Shown here: in pieces, positions 36,328-45,431 of the stretch | Layout: every line of letters begins with the position of its first letter | How positions within the stretch are numbered: the stretch's first letter is position 1 | Source: Microbacterium sp. Gd 4-13 | Lineage (GTDB): Bacteria; Actinomycetota; Actinomycetes; Actinomycetales; Microbacteriaceae | Direction of reading: 5' to 3' | NCBI RefSeq assembly: GCF_003095395.1 | Contig: NZ_QEIJ01000003.1 | Coordinates: 186,001-250,000 of the forward strand | DNA length: 64,000 nucleotides | The notes under the pieces: model-generated | Seen by the model: the letters and a program-made list of their open reading frames with translations, nothing else | The model's database searches: none | What the model was told of the DNA's origin: nothing | Made by a program: the position numbers and the translations under genes

Positions 36328-37449
36328 TTAGCCGGCGACTTCGTCCGCGGTCCAGTAATCGCTGTCGACGAGAACCTCGGTGATGTTGTCCTTGACCACG
36401 ATCACCGGGTCGAGGAGGTACGACGGCACGACCTTCACGCCGTTGTCGTAGTCCGTGGTGTTGTTGACCTCGGGCTCCTCATCGTTGAGCAGGGCGACCG
36501 CCATGTCGACGGCGACCTGAGCGAGCTGACGCGTGTCCTTGAAGATCGTCGCGTACTGCTCACCGCGGTTGATGGCCTTGACCGAGTCGAGCTCGGCGTC
36601 CTGGCCGGAGATGATCGGCCACTCGGCGCCGACGGAGTAGCCGGCGTCGGTGAGTGCCGAGATGATGCCGCGCGAGATGCCGTCGTAGGGCGACAGGATG
36701 GCGTCGACCTGCGTGCCGTCGGAGTAGGTCGCCGTGAGGATGTCCTCCATGCGGCTCTGAGCGGTCTCGCCGTCCCAGCGGAGCGTCGCGACCTGCTGGA
36801 AATCGGTCTGACCCGACTTGACCACGAGCGTTCCGTCGTCGATCAGCGGCTGGAGCACGTCCATGGCGCCGTCGAAGAAGAAGGTCGCGTTGTTGTCGTC
36901 GGGCGAACCGGCGAACAGCTCGATGTTGAACGGACCTGCCGGCGCGCCGGAGATCGCCGTGCCGTCGAGCTCGGTCAGACCGAGTCCGTTGAGAACCGAC
37001 CACGCCTGCTGCTGACCGACGAGGAAGTTGTCGAACGACGCGTAGTAGTTGACGTTCTCCGAGTCGCGGATGAGGCGGTCGTAGGCGATGACGGGGATGT
37101 CGGAGTCCGCAGCGTTCTGCAGCACCTCCGTCAGCGTCGTGCCGTCGATCGAGGCCACGATGAGCGCTTCTGCACCCTTGGTGATCATGTTCTCGATCTG
37201 CGAGACCTGGGTGGGGATGTCGTCCTCGGCGTACTGGAGGTCGACGGAGTAGCCCTGCTCCTCGAGGGCAGCCTTCACGGCGTTGCCGTCCTGGATCCAG
37301 CGCTCGGAGCTCTTGGTGGGCATCGCGACGCCGATGAGGCCGCCGCCGCCCTCGCCACCGCCGGTGCCGCCGGTCGAGCCGCCGGAGCAGGCCGAAAGCA
37401 GGAGCGCTCCCGCGGCGACCGCCGCGACGAGAATCTTCTTGCCTTTCAC
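36328..37449 (-). CDS. chvE: Sugar-binding lipoprotein of the ChvE/MmsE type
   Basis: Periplasm-side solute receptor, 373 residues, anchored as a lipoprotein: [21 protein letters not shown] lipobox in two parts, LLLSAC with Cys near 22. Then the type I binding fold: [42 protein letters not shown], and [12 protein letters not shown], matching ChvE-like proteins for arabinose, galactose, xylose and fucose. GTG at 37449 has ribosome site AAAGGA; an ATG 48 nt upstream gives a poor signal peptide. Confidence 0.93.
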   Translation of the reverse strand: MKGKKILVAAVAAGALLLSACSGGSTGGTGGGEGGGGLIGVAMPTKSSERWIQDGNAVKAALEEQGYSVDLQYAEDDIPTQVSQIENMITKGAEALIVASIDGTTLTEVLQNAADSDIPVIAYDRLIRDSENVNYYASFDNFLVGQQQAWSVLNGLGLTELDGTAISGAPAGPFNIELFAGSPDDNNATFFFDGAMDVLQPLIDDGTLVVKSGQTDFQQVATLRWDGETAQSRMEDILTATYSDGTQVDAILSPYDGISRGIISALTDAGYSVGAEWPIISGQDAELDSVKAINRGEQYATIFKDTRQLAQVAVDMAVALLNDEEPEVNNTTDYDNGVKVVPSYLLDPVIVVKDNITEVLVDSDYWTADEVAG

Positions 37450-37493
37450 AGTGATTCCTTTCTTAGGACTTCTTCGTCTTGGTGTTTCGGTGT

Positions 37494-38294
37494 TCATTTA
37501 TCTGCTGTCCGACCGGAGGTCTTCTCCGAACGGCGACCGCGACGCGGCGGGGTAACCCGGCGCTCGACGGTGGTCTGGTGGTCGAGCGACCGGCTGCGCT
37601 CGTGGAGGCGATCGATCGCCTCAGTGGGGAGGGGCTCCACCGCGCCGCCCTCGCGGGCGATGTGCACCGTGCGTGCGACGTCCTCGAGCACCACGGCTGA
37701 CCGCACGGCGTCGCGGGGGGTCTCGCCGATCGTGAACGGACCGTGGTTGCGCATCAGCACGGCGCGCGAGCGCGAGCCCCGGAGGGTGTCGACGATGCCG
37801 CGACCGATCGTGTCGTCGCCGACGATCGCGAACGGCCCCACCGGCACCGGGCCGCCGAACTCCTCGGCAGCGGCCACGATCGTGCACGGGATCTCTTCGC
37901 CGCGTGCCGCCCAGGCCACGGCGTAGGTCGAGTGCGTGTGGACGATGCCGCCGACCTCGGGCAGGTTGCGGTACACGTACGCGTGCGCCGCCGTGTCGCT
38001 CGAGGGCGCACGGGTGCTTCCCGGGGTGCCCTCGACGACCTGGCCGTCGAGGTCGCAGACGATCATGTTCTCGGGGGCGAGGTCGTCGTACGAGACACCG
38101 GACGGCTTGATGACGAACAGGTCTGCTCCGGGGACGCGACCCGACACGTTGCCGCCCGTCCAGACGACGAGTCCGTACCGCACCAGCTCGGCGTGGAGAG
38201 CCGCGACATCGGCCCGCACGCGTGCCACGGCGACCTCGGTCTTCACGCCTGCCACGTACGGGTCGTGCAGCTCGGCGGCATCGCCAGCGCCCAT
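37494..38294 (-). CDS. araD: L-ribulose-5-phosphate 4-epimerase (AraD family)
   Basis: Zinc aldolase-type epimerase joining arabinose use to the pentose phosphate pathway. 266 residues. Zn ligands His119 and His121 ([13 protein letters not shown]) and His184 ([10 protein letters not shown]); substrate loops TGGNVSGR and [18 protein letters not shown] basic tail of about 25 residues is extra. ATG 38294 with ribosome site GAAGGAG. First gene of the operon araD-chvE-mmsA-mmsB; araA and araB are not in the window. Could be a related aldolase for another pentulose. Confidence 0.92.
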   Translation of the reverse strand: MGAGDAAELHDPYVAGVKTEVAVARVRADVAALHAELVRYGLVVWTGGNVSGRVPGADLFVIKPSGVSYDDLAPENMIVCDLDGQVVEGTPGSTRAPSSDTAAHAYVYRNLPEVGGIVHTHSTYAVAWAARGEEIPCTIVAAAEEFGGPVPVGPFAIVGDDTIGRGIVDTLRGSRSRAVLMRNHGPFTIGETPRDAVRSAVVLEDVARTVHIAREGGAVEPLPTEAIDRLHERSRSLDHQTTVERRVTPPRRGRRSEKTSGRTADK

Positions 38295-38327
38295 CACGAC
38301 TCCTTCGTCAACCCGTGTGATGCGGTC

Positions 38328-38380
38328 ATGTGACCGTTCACATTGCGCAACTATAGCCAGGTCTGCGGCGCCGGTGTCAA
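38328..38380 (-). promoter_or_regulatory. Promoter and operator of the araD transport operon
   Basis: Minus strand: TTGACA (38375-38380), 19-nt spacer, TATAGT (38350-38355), then the near-palindrome ATGTGAACGGTCACAT (38328-38343) over the expected transcription start. Half-sites ATGTGA/TCACAT around a central CG are LacI-family in form, and the same word occurs before the lacI-type gene. Confidence 0.75.
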
Positions 38381-38412
38381 GCGCGGCACGTCTCAGCTTG
38401 GTAACGCGAGGT

Positions 38413-39420
38413 TCAGAGGCGTGAAACCGGGCCGCTGGAGTGCCGGACGACCAGCTCGGGGACGAGCGAAGAGGCCTGCGCGTCGGTGGAACCGAGCAGC
38501 ACATCGACACATCGTCGACCGAGCTCGGCGAAGTCCTGACGCACGGTCGTGAGCGGCGGCCAGAAGTGCGCCGCCTCGGGGATGTCGTCGAACCCGACGA
38601 TGCTCACGTCCCTGGGCACCTCGAGACCCTCGTCCCGGATGGCGTGGAGCAGACCGAGCGCCATCTGGTCGTTCGACGAGAAGATCGCCGTGAAATCGCG
38701 GACTCCCAGCAGCTCCCGCCCGGCGTAGTAGCCGAACTCCGCGGTCCAGTCACCGAGGATCGGCGCGGTCGTGGGGATGTCGCTCGCCGACATCTCGGCG
38801 AGGAATCCCCGCATCCTCGCCTCCGCCTCGATCCAATCCTGGGGTCCGGCCAAGTGGTAGATGCTGCGGTGCCCGAGTTCGATGAGGTGCCTCGTCGCCA
38901 GTCGTGCACCGGCGACCTGGTCGACCGAAAGGGTGTGGTCGGCGTCCAATTCGGTGGACTGCAGGGTCACATAGGGAACGTCGAGCTGCTCGGCGGCGAG
39001 CGCCCGCAGCACGCGCACCTGGGGTGCGATGACGACGAGTCCGTCGACGGACTGCGCCATCAGATGGGCGATGCCGGCGGGTATCGACTCGGGGTCCTTC
39101 ACGTCGATGTTCGCGGTGCTCACCCAGTAACCGCGGGTGCGGGCGGCGGTCTCGATCGCCGCGATGCTCGACGCGGCACCGTAGGTCGTCGAGCCGGCGG
39201 CCAGGATCCCGATCGTCTGCGAACGCGATGTCACCAGCGCTCGCGCGGCGCGATTGGGCCGGTATTGCAGTTGGGCCATGACCTCGACCACCCGCGCACG
39301 CGTCTCGGGACGGATGCTCGGATGATCGTTCAGCACGCGCGAGACGGTCTGATGCGACACCTCGGCGAGGCGCGCGACATCACGGATGCTGGGCCGTCGC
39401 CCTCCCGCGTCGTCGCTCAT
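38413..39420 (-). CDS. LacI-family transcriptional regulator
   Basis: A 335-residue repressor. HTH at 10-30 (RDVARLAEVSHQTVSRVLN), hinge helix RPNRAARALVTSRSQTIGIL, then a periplasmic-binding-like sensor domain (GLVVIAPQV, SSNDQMALGLLHAIRDEG, VGFDDIPEA). Placed just upstream of araD on the same strand with the operon promoter in the 118-nt gap. ATG 39420 has an AGGAGG site. It probably represses itself and the transport operon; inducer perhaps arabinose or a related sugar. Confidence 0.95.
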   Translation of the reverse strand: MSDDAGGRRPSIRDVARLAEVSHQTVSRVLNDHPSIRPETRARVVEVMAQLQYRPNRAARALVTSRSQTIGILAAGSTTYGAASSIAAIETAARTRGYWVSTANIDVKDPESIPAGIAHLMAQSVDGLVVIAPQVRVLRALAAEQLDVPYVTLQSTELDADHTLSVDQVAGARLATRHLIELGHRSIYHLAGPQDWIEAEARMRGFLAEMSASDIPTTAPILGDWTAEFGYYAGRELLGVRDFTAIFSSNDQMALGLLHAIRDEGLEVPRDVSIVGFDDIPEAAHFWPPLTTVRQDFAELGRRCVDVLLGSTDAQASSLVPELVVRHSSGPVSRL

Positions 39421-39434
39421 CTACCGCCTCCTGC

Positions 39435-39450
39435 ATGTGCACGGTCACAC
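39435..39450. promoter_or_regulatory. Operator-like site upstream of lacI-type gene (1)
   Basis: ATGTGCACGGTCACAC, 14 of 16 positions like the araD operator at 38328-38343. It is 15 nt before the regulator's ATG. Confidence 0.65.
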
Positions 39451-39490
39451 GCGACATCCTCGTCGGAGGCGCTTCGGGCCGGCTGCGAGC

Positions 39491-39505
39491 ATGTGACAGT
39501 CACAT
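39491..39505. promoter_or_regulatory. Operator-like site upstream of lacI-type gene (2)
   Basis: ATGTGACAGTCACAT, a perfect 15-nt palindrome with the same half-sites but an odd centre. A half-site TGTCACAT follows at 39527, next to the promoter of the divergent gene at 39561. Confidence 0.6.
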
Positions 39506-39548
39506 CGCTCGACTCGCAACGGATTCTGTCACATTCCTGCCGCGCCAA

Positions 39549-39554
39549 TACACT
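39549..39554 (+). promoter_or_regulatory. Leaderless-type -10 box of gene 39561
   Basis: TACACT, 6 nt, then the ATG at 39561. Confidence 0.5.
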
Positions 39555-39560
39555 GGCGCG

Positions 39561-40115
39561 ATGTCGGACTTCGCGCGTTTTCTGCCGCTGAGCGGCCGCC
39601 CCCACGGCGCCGAGACCGGCGTATCGAACGACCGACGCGGCACCCTCGCCGACATCGTCGACCGGGCGTCCGCGATCATCACCGCCGACGCGGCCGACCG
39701 CGCACCGCTGCTCCCGGCCTTCCTCGACGACGCCGACCTGCGGGACGAGTTCGCCGCCCTGGCGGTCGAGCCGACCCCCACCGGGCTCACGCGGCTGGGC
39801 GAGACCATCCGCACCGGTCGACGCCGTCACCCGCGTGCCCTGGCCTCCGGCGCGCGAGCGCTGCTGCTGCTGGCGCGCAGCGCCGACACCGACCCCGGCC
39901 TCGACGCCACCGCGGCCGGCATCGTCTCGCTGTGGCTCGCCGGATCCGCCCCGTTCGACCGCCGCGCGGTGGTCAAGGGCCGCACGGTGAGGGCGACCGA
40001 TGCCGACTGGTCGTTCGGGCGCGGCCCGGTGCTCGAAGGCACCGCCACCGGCATCGCCGCGTTCCTCCTGGGGGTCTCCGACGACCCGCCCCGCCCGCTC
40101 ACCGGTCGAGGATGA
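39561..40115 (+). CDS. Hypothetical protein (184 aa)
   Basis: Not confidently recognised. It is soluble, acidic and Ala-rich, without membrane spans. The second half (VVKGRTVRATDADWSFGRG, then PVLEGTATGIAAFLLG) faintly recalls the C-terminal domain of mycothiol-dependent maleylpyruvate isomerase-like proteins; that is a weak match. It is divergent from the lacI-type gene and a LacI half-site overlaps its promoter region, so co-control is possible. Its 3' end overlaps the M20 peptidase gene by 17 nt tail to tail. Confidence 0.7.
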   Translation: MSDFARFLPLSGRPHGAETGVSNDRRGTLADIVDRASAIITADAADRAPLLPAFLDDADLRDEFAALAVEPTPTGLTRLGETIRTGRRRHPRALASGARALLLLARSADTDPGLDATAAGIVSLWLAGSAPFDRRAVVKGRTVRATDADWSFGRGPVLEGTATGIAAFLLGVSDDPPRPLTGRG

Positions 40116-41427
40116 CCGCCCGGTAGAACTCGATCCCCCGCAGCCAGGTGTCGACGCCGATCCGCTCGTCGTGCGAGTGGAGCGCCGCGCGCTCGTCGGC
40201 GCTCAGGGTGAACGGCGCGAACCGATAGACGGCGTCGCTGATGCGGGTGAACCACCGGCTGTCGCTCGCACCCAGTTGCAGGTAGGGAAGCGGCACGACG
40301 TCGTCGCCGAGCGTCGCGTGCACCGCTCGGGCGACGCGCCGCCAGGCGTCGCCGCGCCAGGGCGACACGGCAGACGGATCGTTTCCCCGCAGCACCTCGA
40401 TCTCGACCGACGGGTCGGCGACGGCGCGACGGACGTGCGCGACCGCGGAATCGACCGTGTCGCCGGTCAGGAGGCGGATGTCGACCGTGGCCCGGGCGTG
40501 CGTCGCGAGCACGTTCTGCCCGTCGGAGCCCGACAGCTCGGTGACGACCGCGGTGGTGCGCACCATGGCGTTGAGCTCGGGGCCGAGACGCGACAGCACG
40601 CGGGCCAGCAGCGGCCCGAACCCGTCGAGCCGGCGCAGCACGGGTCGGAGCGCCCCCGAGGCGTGCGGTGCCGCGGTCGCCAGCATCGCGCGGACGGGCG
40701 AAGCCAGGCGTCGAGGGAACGGGCGACGCCGCAGGCGGTCGATGGCGCGTGCGAGCCTCGCCGTCGCGGGCATGGCCGGGGGTGTCGAGGCGTGCCCGCC
40801 GCGTTCGGGAACCGTGAGTGCGAGCGAGAGGATTCCCCGCTCGGCCACGCCGATCATGGCCGTCGGCGCCGAGACGCCCGGCACCGCCCCCCGGACGACC
40901 GCGCCCCCTTCGTCGATCACGAGTGACGGGCGCACGCCTCGCGCGTGCAGCACGTCGACGATCGCCTGCGCACCCGTGCCGCCGATCTCCTCGTCATGAC
41001 CGAACGCGAGGTACACGTCGTGCGCTGGTGTCACGCCGTCGGCGAGCAGGCCTTCCACGGCCTCGACGATTGCGACGAGCGCGCCCTTGTCGTCGATGGC
41101 GCCGCGCGCGTGGATCCTCGCGTCGGCCCCGGTTCCGGTGATCTCGGCCGCGAACGGCGGATGCTGCCACTCCTCCGCGACGACGGGCACCACGTCCATG
41201 TGCGCCATGAGCACGAGAGGTTCTGCGTCGCTGGCCCCGCGCCACCGGTAGAGGAGCGCGTGACCGCTCACGACCTCGCGCTCGAGTGCCGCGTGCAGCC
41301 GGGGATACAGGCGTTCGAGACCTTCGTGGAAGGCGTCGAACGCGCCGACGTCGACACGTGCCGGGTCGACGTGCGAGACCGTGGGGATGCGCAGCAGTTC
41401 GCGGAATCTCTCGACCGGGGACGACAC
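40099..41427 (-). CDS. M20 family metallopeptidase
   Basis: Di-zinc exopeptidase or deacylase, 442 residues, close to the PM20D1/carboxypeptidase S branch. Zn ligands: His in LMAHMDVVP, bridging Asp in RGAIDDKGA, Glu pair in GHDEEIGGTGA, and C-terminal His in ALHSHDERIG. The lid domain lies at about 190-310. GTG start at 41427 with its own TAGTCT box; divergent from the Gfo/Idh gene. Substrate unknown (N-acyl amino acid or dipeptide). Confidence 0.93.
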   Translation of the reverse strand: MSSPVERFRELLRIPTVSHVDPARVDVGAFDAFHEGLERLYPRLHAALEREVVSGHALLYRWRGASDAEPLVLMAHMDVVPVVAEEWQHPPFAAEITGTGADARIHARGAIDDKGALVAIVEAVEGLLADGVTPAHDVYLAFGHDEEIGGTGAQAIVDVLHARGVRPSLVIDEGGAVVRGAVPGVSAPTAMIGVAERGILSLALTVPERGGHASTPPAMPATARLARAIDRLRRRPFPRRLASPVRAMLATAAPHASGALRPVLRRLDGFGPLLARVLSRLGPELNAMVRTTAVVTELSGSDGQNVLATHARATVDIRLLTGDTVDSAVAHVRRAVADPSVEIEVLRGNDPSAVSPWRGDAWRRVARAVHATLGDDVVPLPYLQLGASDSRWFTRISDAVYRFAPFTLSADERAALHSHDERIGVDTWLRGIEFYRAVILDR

Positions 41428-41433
41428 TCGTCG

Positions 41434-41439
41434 AGACTA
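41434..41439 (-). promoter_or_regulatory. Leaderless-type -10 box of the M20 gene
   Basis: TAGTCT on the minus strand, 6 nt before the GTG at 41427. The plus-strand box for the divergent gene starts 9 nt away, so the two promoters overlap. Confidence 0.5.
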
Positions 41440-41447
41440 CGCCCGGT

Positions 41448-41453
41448 TAGTCT
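41448..41453 (+). promoter_or_regulatory. Leaderless-type -10 box of the Gfo/Idh gene
   Basis: TAGTCT, 7 nt, then the ATG at 41461. Confidence 0.5.
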
Positions 41454-41460
41454 CGGAGTC

Positions 41461-42444
41461 ATGGACGGACTTCGATGGGGCATCCTCGCCACGGGCGGGA
41501 TCGCGCACGCATTCACGAGCGACCTGAAGACGGCGGGACGCACGGTCACGGCCGTCGGCTCGCGCCGGATCGAGGCGGCGAAGGAGTTCGCGGCAGAATT
41601 CGGCATACCCCGCGCGTACGGGTCGTATGAAGACCTGGTCGCCGACCCCGAGGTCGACATCGTGTACATCGCGACGCCGCATCCGTTCCACGCCGACAAC
41701 GCCCTCCTCGCCCTCGACCACGGCAAGCACGTGCTGGTGGAGAAGCCTTTCACCCTCAACGCCACGCAGGCCGCCGCCGTTCGCGATCGCGCGGCGGAGC
41801 GCGGGCTGCTCGCAATGGAGGCGATGTGGACCCGCTATCTGCCCCACATGATCCGCATCCGCGAGCTCGTCGCATCCGGCGTGCTCGGCGAGGTGCGCAC
41901 CCTCTTCGCCGATCACACGCAGAAGATCAGCGACGACCCCACGCACCGTCTGAACGCGATCGAACTCGGCGGAGGCGCCCTGCTCGACCTCGGGATCTAT
42001 CCGGTGTCTTTCGCCTGGGACATCCTGGGTGAACCGACCGAGGTCAGCGCGCAGGCGCGGATCTCGGACGCCGGCACCGATGCCGAGATCGCCACGATCT
42101 TCCGCCACGCGGACGGCGCGCTCTCCACGACGGTGTCGTCGTCGCGGGGCGCCGGCCCGAACACCGCCCACATCGTCGGCACCGAGGCACGCATCGACAT
42201 CGATCGGGTCTGGTACACCCCGACCTCGTTCCGCGTCACCCGCCCCGACGGCGAGGTCGTCGAAGAGTTCCGCTCCGAGATCGAGGGTCGCGGCATGCAG
42301 TACCAGGCGCTGCACGCCGAGAAGCTCGTCGCCGAGGGCAACCTCGCCGGCGACGTGCTCCCCATCGACGAGACGGTGGCGATCATGGGCACGCTCGACG
42401 CGGTGCGCGCGCAGATCGGACTGCGGTACCCCGACGAGGGCTGA
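41461..42444 (+). CDS. Gfo/Idh/MocA family oxidoreductase
   Basis: NAD(P)-dependent sugar or inositol dehydrogenase-like protein, 327 residues. Rossmann start LRWGILATGGIAHAF, ATPHPFHADNALLAL, the catalytic EKP motif in VLVEKPFTLN, and the C-terminal alpha-beta domain with GGGALLDLGIYPVSFAWDILG. Closest in style to the trans-1,2-dihydrobenzene-1,2-diol dehydrogenase-like subgroup. The open frame extends far upstream over the M20 gene; the start at 41461 fits both the fold and the -10 box. Confidence 0.93.
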   Translation: MDGLRWGILATGGIAHAFTSDLKTAGRTVTAVGSRRIEAAKEFAAEFGIPRAYGSYEDLVADPEVDIVYIATPHPFHADNALLALDHGKHVLVEKPFTLNATQAAAVRDRAAERGLLAMEAMWTRYLPHMIRIRELVASGVLGEVRTLFADHTQKISDDPTHRLNAIELGGGALLDLGIYPVSFAWDILGEPTEVSAQARISDAGTDAEIATIFRHADGALSTTVSSSRGAGPNTAHIVGTEARIDIDRVWYTPTSFRVTRPDGEVVEEFRSEIEGRGMQYQALHAEKLVAEGNLAGDVLPIDETVAIMGTLDAVRAQIGLRYPDEG

Positions 42445-42462
42445 CGGGAGCAGACTGGAGCA

Positions 42463-43326
42463 ATGCCCGAAACGCAGACCGCCCGCGTCGCCGTCTATCT
42501 GGACTTCGACAACATCGTGATGTCGTGGTACGACCGTGTGCACGGCCGGAACGCGTATTCCCGCGACCGCCAGCGGATCGCCGAGAGCCCCGTCACCCCC
42601 GAGGTCGCCGAGCGGTTGGCTGCCGCAACGATCGACGTCGGAGCGATCATCGACTACGCGGCATCTTTCGGCACGCTCGTGCTCACGAGGGCATATGCCG
42701 ACTGGTCATCGCCGGTGAACGCGGAGTATCGCGCTCAGCTCGTCGCTCGATCGATCGATCTCGTGCAGTTGTTCCCGGCCGCCGCCTACGCGAAGAACGG
42801 CGCCGACATACGTCTCGCGGTCGATACCGTCGAAGACATGTTCCGCCTGCCGGATCTCACGCACGTGGTCATCGTCGCGGGCGATTCCGACTACGTACCG
42901 CTGGCACAGCGCTGCAAGCGCCTGGGGCGATACGTCGTGGGCGTGGGTGTCGCCGGCTCGACGGCCAAGGCGCTCGCCTCGGCGTGCGACCGCTTCGACG
43001 CCTACGACTCCCTCCCCGGAGTCGTCCGGGAGACACCCTCGAAGAAGGATGCTGCGCCCGCGCGCAGCCGCGCACGCAAACGGTCGACCGACCCGTCGGT
43101 CAACCTGCTGGAGCGAGCGCTGCAGCTCGAGAACGAACGGGCCGACGAGGAGTGGCTGCACGCCTCGGCGCTCAAAGACCTCATGAAGCGCCTCGACCCC
43201 TCGTTCAGCGAGAAGGGGCTCGGCTTCCGCAGCTTCTCCGACTTCGTCAAGGCCCACCCCGAGGTCGTCGAGGTCGACGAGGCATCGAACGTCGTCCTGG
43301 TGCGGGCGGTCGCCCGCCCCGCATGA
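42463..43326 (+). CDS. NYN-domain protein with C-terminal LOTUS (OST-HTH) domain
   Basis: A putative PIN-like RNA nuclease, 287 residues. The NYN domain (10-175) has the acidic residues in VYLDFDNIVMSW, DIRLAVDTVEDM and VIVAGDSDYVPL. A basic linker with KKDAAPARSRARKRS leads to an OST-HTH/LOTUS RNA-binding domain (about 215-282: WLHASALKDLMKRLDPSF, FRSFSDFVKAHPEVV). This is the LabA/DUF88 architecture. It starts 18 nt after the Gfo/Idh gene. The linker contains the repeated word GGATGCTGCG. Confidence 0.9.
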   Translation: MPETQTARVAVYLDFDNIVMSWYDRVHGRNAYSRDRQRIAESPVTPEVAERLAAATIDVGAIIDYAASFGTLVLTRAYADWSSPVNAEYRAQLVARSIDLVQLFPAAAYAKNGADIRLAVDTVEDMFRLPDLTHVVIVAGDSDYVPLAQRCKRLGRYVVGVGVAGSTAKALASACDRFDAYDSLPGVVRETPSKKDAAPARSRARKRSTDPSVNLLERALQLENERADEEWLHASALKDLMKRLDPSFSEKGLGFRSFSDFVKAHPEVVEVDEASNVVLVRAVARPA

Positions 43327-43823
43327 CCCCACCCGCGGCCCGTGCCCGCGGCGTCACCCCCGGGTTTGGGGCGCACTATTCGCACTGGGGCGCGGAAACC
43401 CGCGCCCCGACCCGAAAAGAGCGCCCCAAAGCCAGGCGCCGTGCCGCGCAGCATCCGTCACACGGCGCACGCCCCCCACAACCCGAGCCACCCGACCCCG
43501 GACGCGGCGCGTGCCCCGGGGTTTGGGGCGCAGTATTCGCATTGGGGCACGAAAACCCGCGCCCAGACCCGAAAAGTGCGCCCCGAAGCCAGGCGTCGTG
43601 CCGCGCAGCATCCGTCACACGGCGCACGCTTCCCGCAACCCGAGCCGCCCGACCGCACCCGCGGCCCGTGCCCGCGGCGTCACCCCCGGGTTTGGGGCGC
43701 ACTATTCGCACTGGGGCACGAAAACCCGCGCCCCGACCCGAAAAGAGCGCCCCGAAACATGCCCTCCAGGGTGGGCATCGGCGTCGGCGTCCGACGTACA
43801 GAGAGCGCGGAGTGCGCTCAGAA
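43327..43823. repeat. Three-copy tandem repeat, gene-free gap
   Basis: Three units beginning at about 43362, 43519 and 43688 (spacing 157 and 169), ending near 43760. Each contains GGGTTTGGGGCGCA, TATTCGCA-TGGGGC, GAAAACCCGCGCCC and ends with GCGCCCC. Starts and ends of each unit can pair (GGGGCGC with GCGCCCC). Copies 1 and 3 share the same upstream flank, so they arose by duplication. Spacers hold GCAGCATCCGTCACACGGCGCACG twice in pieces. No gene is credible; it separates the convergent NYN and ligase genes. Confidence 0.75.
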
Positions 43824-45347
43824 TCAGTCGCGCAGCATCCCTCGCAGCGTCTGGATGGTGTCGGCCTCGGGCGCTCGCTTGTCGGTGCGGTACCCCTTCA
43901 CGCGCGCGAACCGTAGCGCCACACCACCGGGGTATCGCGTCGACCGCTGCACGCCGTCGATCGCGATCTCGACGACGGTCGAGGGTGCCAGCGTCAGGGC
44001 GTACGCCGTCTCGGCGGTGGCGATCGTCGGGAAGTACTCGGTCTGCCAGCGGAGGAGTCCGTCGGTCAGGCCCTTGAAGGTCTTACCCACCATGACGAAT
44101 CCGCCGGGTTCGCCGAACTCGCCGTCGGGGTCATGAGCGCCCAGGTGGAGGTTCGACAGCCACCCCGAACGGCGTCCGGAACCGCGCTCGACGCCGAGCA
44201 CGACCAGGTCGAACGTGTGGACGGGCTTCACCTTCAGCCACGTCTTGCCGCGGCGCCCGGCCATGTACGGCGCGTCGATCGCCTTCACCATGACGCCCTC
44301 GTGCCCGGCGTCGAGCGCGCCGCGCGCGAAGTCGTCGGCCGCGACGGTGTCGTCGGTGACGAGAGCCGGCACGCGCAGCTCGCCGACGACGCGGGCGAGT
44401 TCGGCCGCGCGGACGGCCTGGGGCTCGTCGAGCAGGTCGCGACCGTCGAGGTGGAGGATGTCGAAGAAGCGCGGTCGAAGGATGACCTCGCGTGCCACGT
44501 CGGCCCCGAAGCGCGCCATCGTGTCTTGGAAAGGCCGCGGCGCACCGCTCTCGTCGAGCGCGAGCGTCTCGCCGTCGAGGATGACGTCTTCTGCCGGGAG
44601 CGCGCACACGACCTCGACGATCTCGGGAACACGGTGGGTCACCTCGGCGAGGGAACGCGTGTAGACGTGCACCTCGTCGCCCCGGCGATGCACCTGGATG
44701 CGCGCGCCGTCGAGCTTGTATTCGACCGAGGCCGTGCCGAACTCCGCGAGCGCCTCGCCGACGGTGGTGGCGGTCGCCGCCAGCATCGGCATCACGGGTG
44801 TACCCACGACGAGTCCGATGTCGGAGAGTGCCATCGCGGGCTCGGTGAGCGCGATGCGCGCGGTCATGCCGGTGTCGCCCGAGAGCATCGCCGCACGCCG
44901 GACGACGGTGAGGTCGCGTTCGGCGGCGCGTGCGATCGCGTCGAGCAGCACGCCCTCAAGAGCCCCGGTGCGCAGCTCGCCCAGCATGGCGTGCGTGAGG
45001 TACTCCCACTCGGCCGCGGTCGCGCGCTCGGCGAGCCCGCGCAGCATCGAGGCGCGCTCGGCCGCCGACCCCGCCCCACCCACGGCGGCGAGCGCGGTGA
45101 ACGTCTCGTCGACATCGCCGATCGTCAGCGTGGGGTCTGCGGCGTGCGACACCTCCAGTGCTCCCAGCGATCGCCAGCCCACACCGAGCCGACCCTGCCG
45201 GAGCGACGCGGTCGCGAGCCCGACCAACGGCTCGACCTCATCGGGGCGCGCGGCGGTGAGGAGGTCGGCGAGAGCCTGGGTCTTGGCGAGACGCGAGCGC
45301 GTTGCGGTGACCGCGTCGAGCGTCGTGACGAGGTCGGCGAGCAGCAT
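43824..45347 (-). CDS. lig: ATP-dependent DNA ligase
   Basis: Seals nicks using ATP; additional to the NAD-dependent LigA expected elsewhere. 507 residues: DNA-binding domain 1-175, adenylation domain with the catalytic Lys211 in EYKLDGARIQVH, motif III VILDGETLAL, motif IV EGVMVKAID, motif V TWLKVKP, and an OB-fold to the end. This is the LigB/LigC-like, archaeal LigI-type class common in actinobacteria. ATG at 45347 begins the conserved MLLADLVTTL. Confidence 0.95.
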   Translation of the reverse strand: MLLADLVTTLDAVTATRSRLAKTQALADLLTAARPDEVEPLVGLATASLRQGRLGVGWRSLGALEVSHAADPTLTIGDVDETFTALAAVGGAGSAAERASMLRGLAERATAAEWEYLTHAMLGELRTGALEGVLLDAIARAAERDLTVVRRAAMLSGDTGMTARIALTEPAMALSDIGLVVGTPVMPMLAATATTVGEALAEFGTASVEYKLDGARIQVHRRGDEVHVYTRSLAEVTHRVPEIVEVVCALPAEDVILDGETLALDESGAPRPFQDTMARFGADVAREVILRPRFFDILHLDGRDLLDEPQAVRAAELARVVGELRVPALVTDDTVAADDFARGALDAGHEGVMVKAIDAPYMAGRRGKTWLKVKPVHTFDLVVLGVERGSGRRSGWLSNLHLGAHDPDGEFGEPGGFVMVGKTFKGLTDGLLRWQTEYFPTIATAETAYALTLAPSTVVEIAIDGVQRSTRYPGGVALRFARVKGYRTDKRAPEADTIQTLRGMLRD

Positions 45348-45431
45348 CCTCGAATCATCGCACCGACCCCCGACACCGGTGTCGGGGGCGCTCAACGACC
45401 CGTCGCGCGGAGGACGTGCTCGCCGACCGCG

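Noticed and set aside
33493..36383. Long plus-strand frame opposite the mmsAB genes
   Set aside because: Antisense shadow of a clear ABC transporter operon; no start signal.
43362..43760. Tandem repeats as a CRISPR array or tRNA cluster
   Set aside because: Units about 160 nt with no cloverleaf arms and no CCA-like end; not a repeat-spacer layout.
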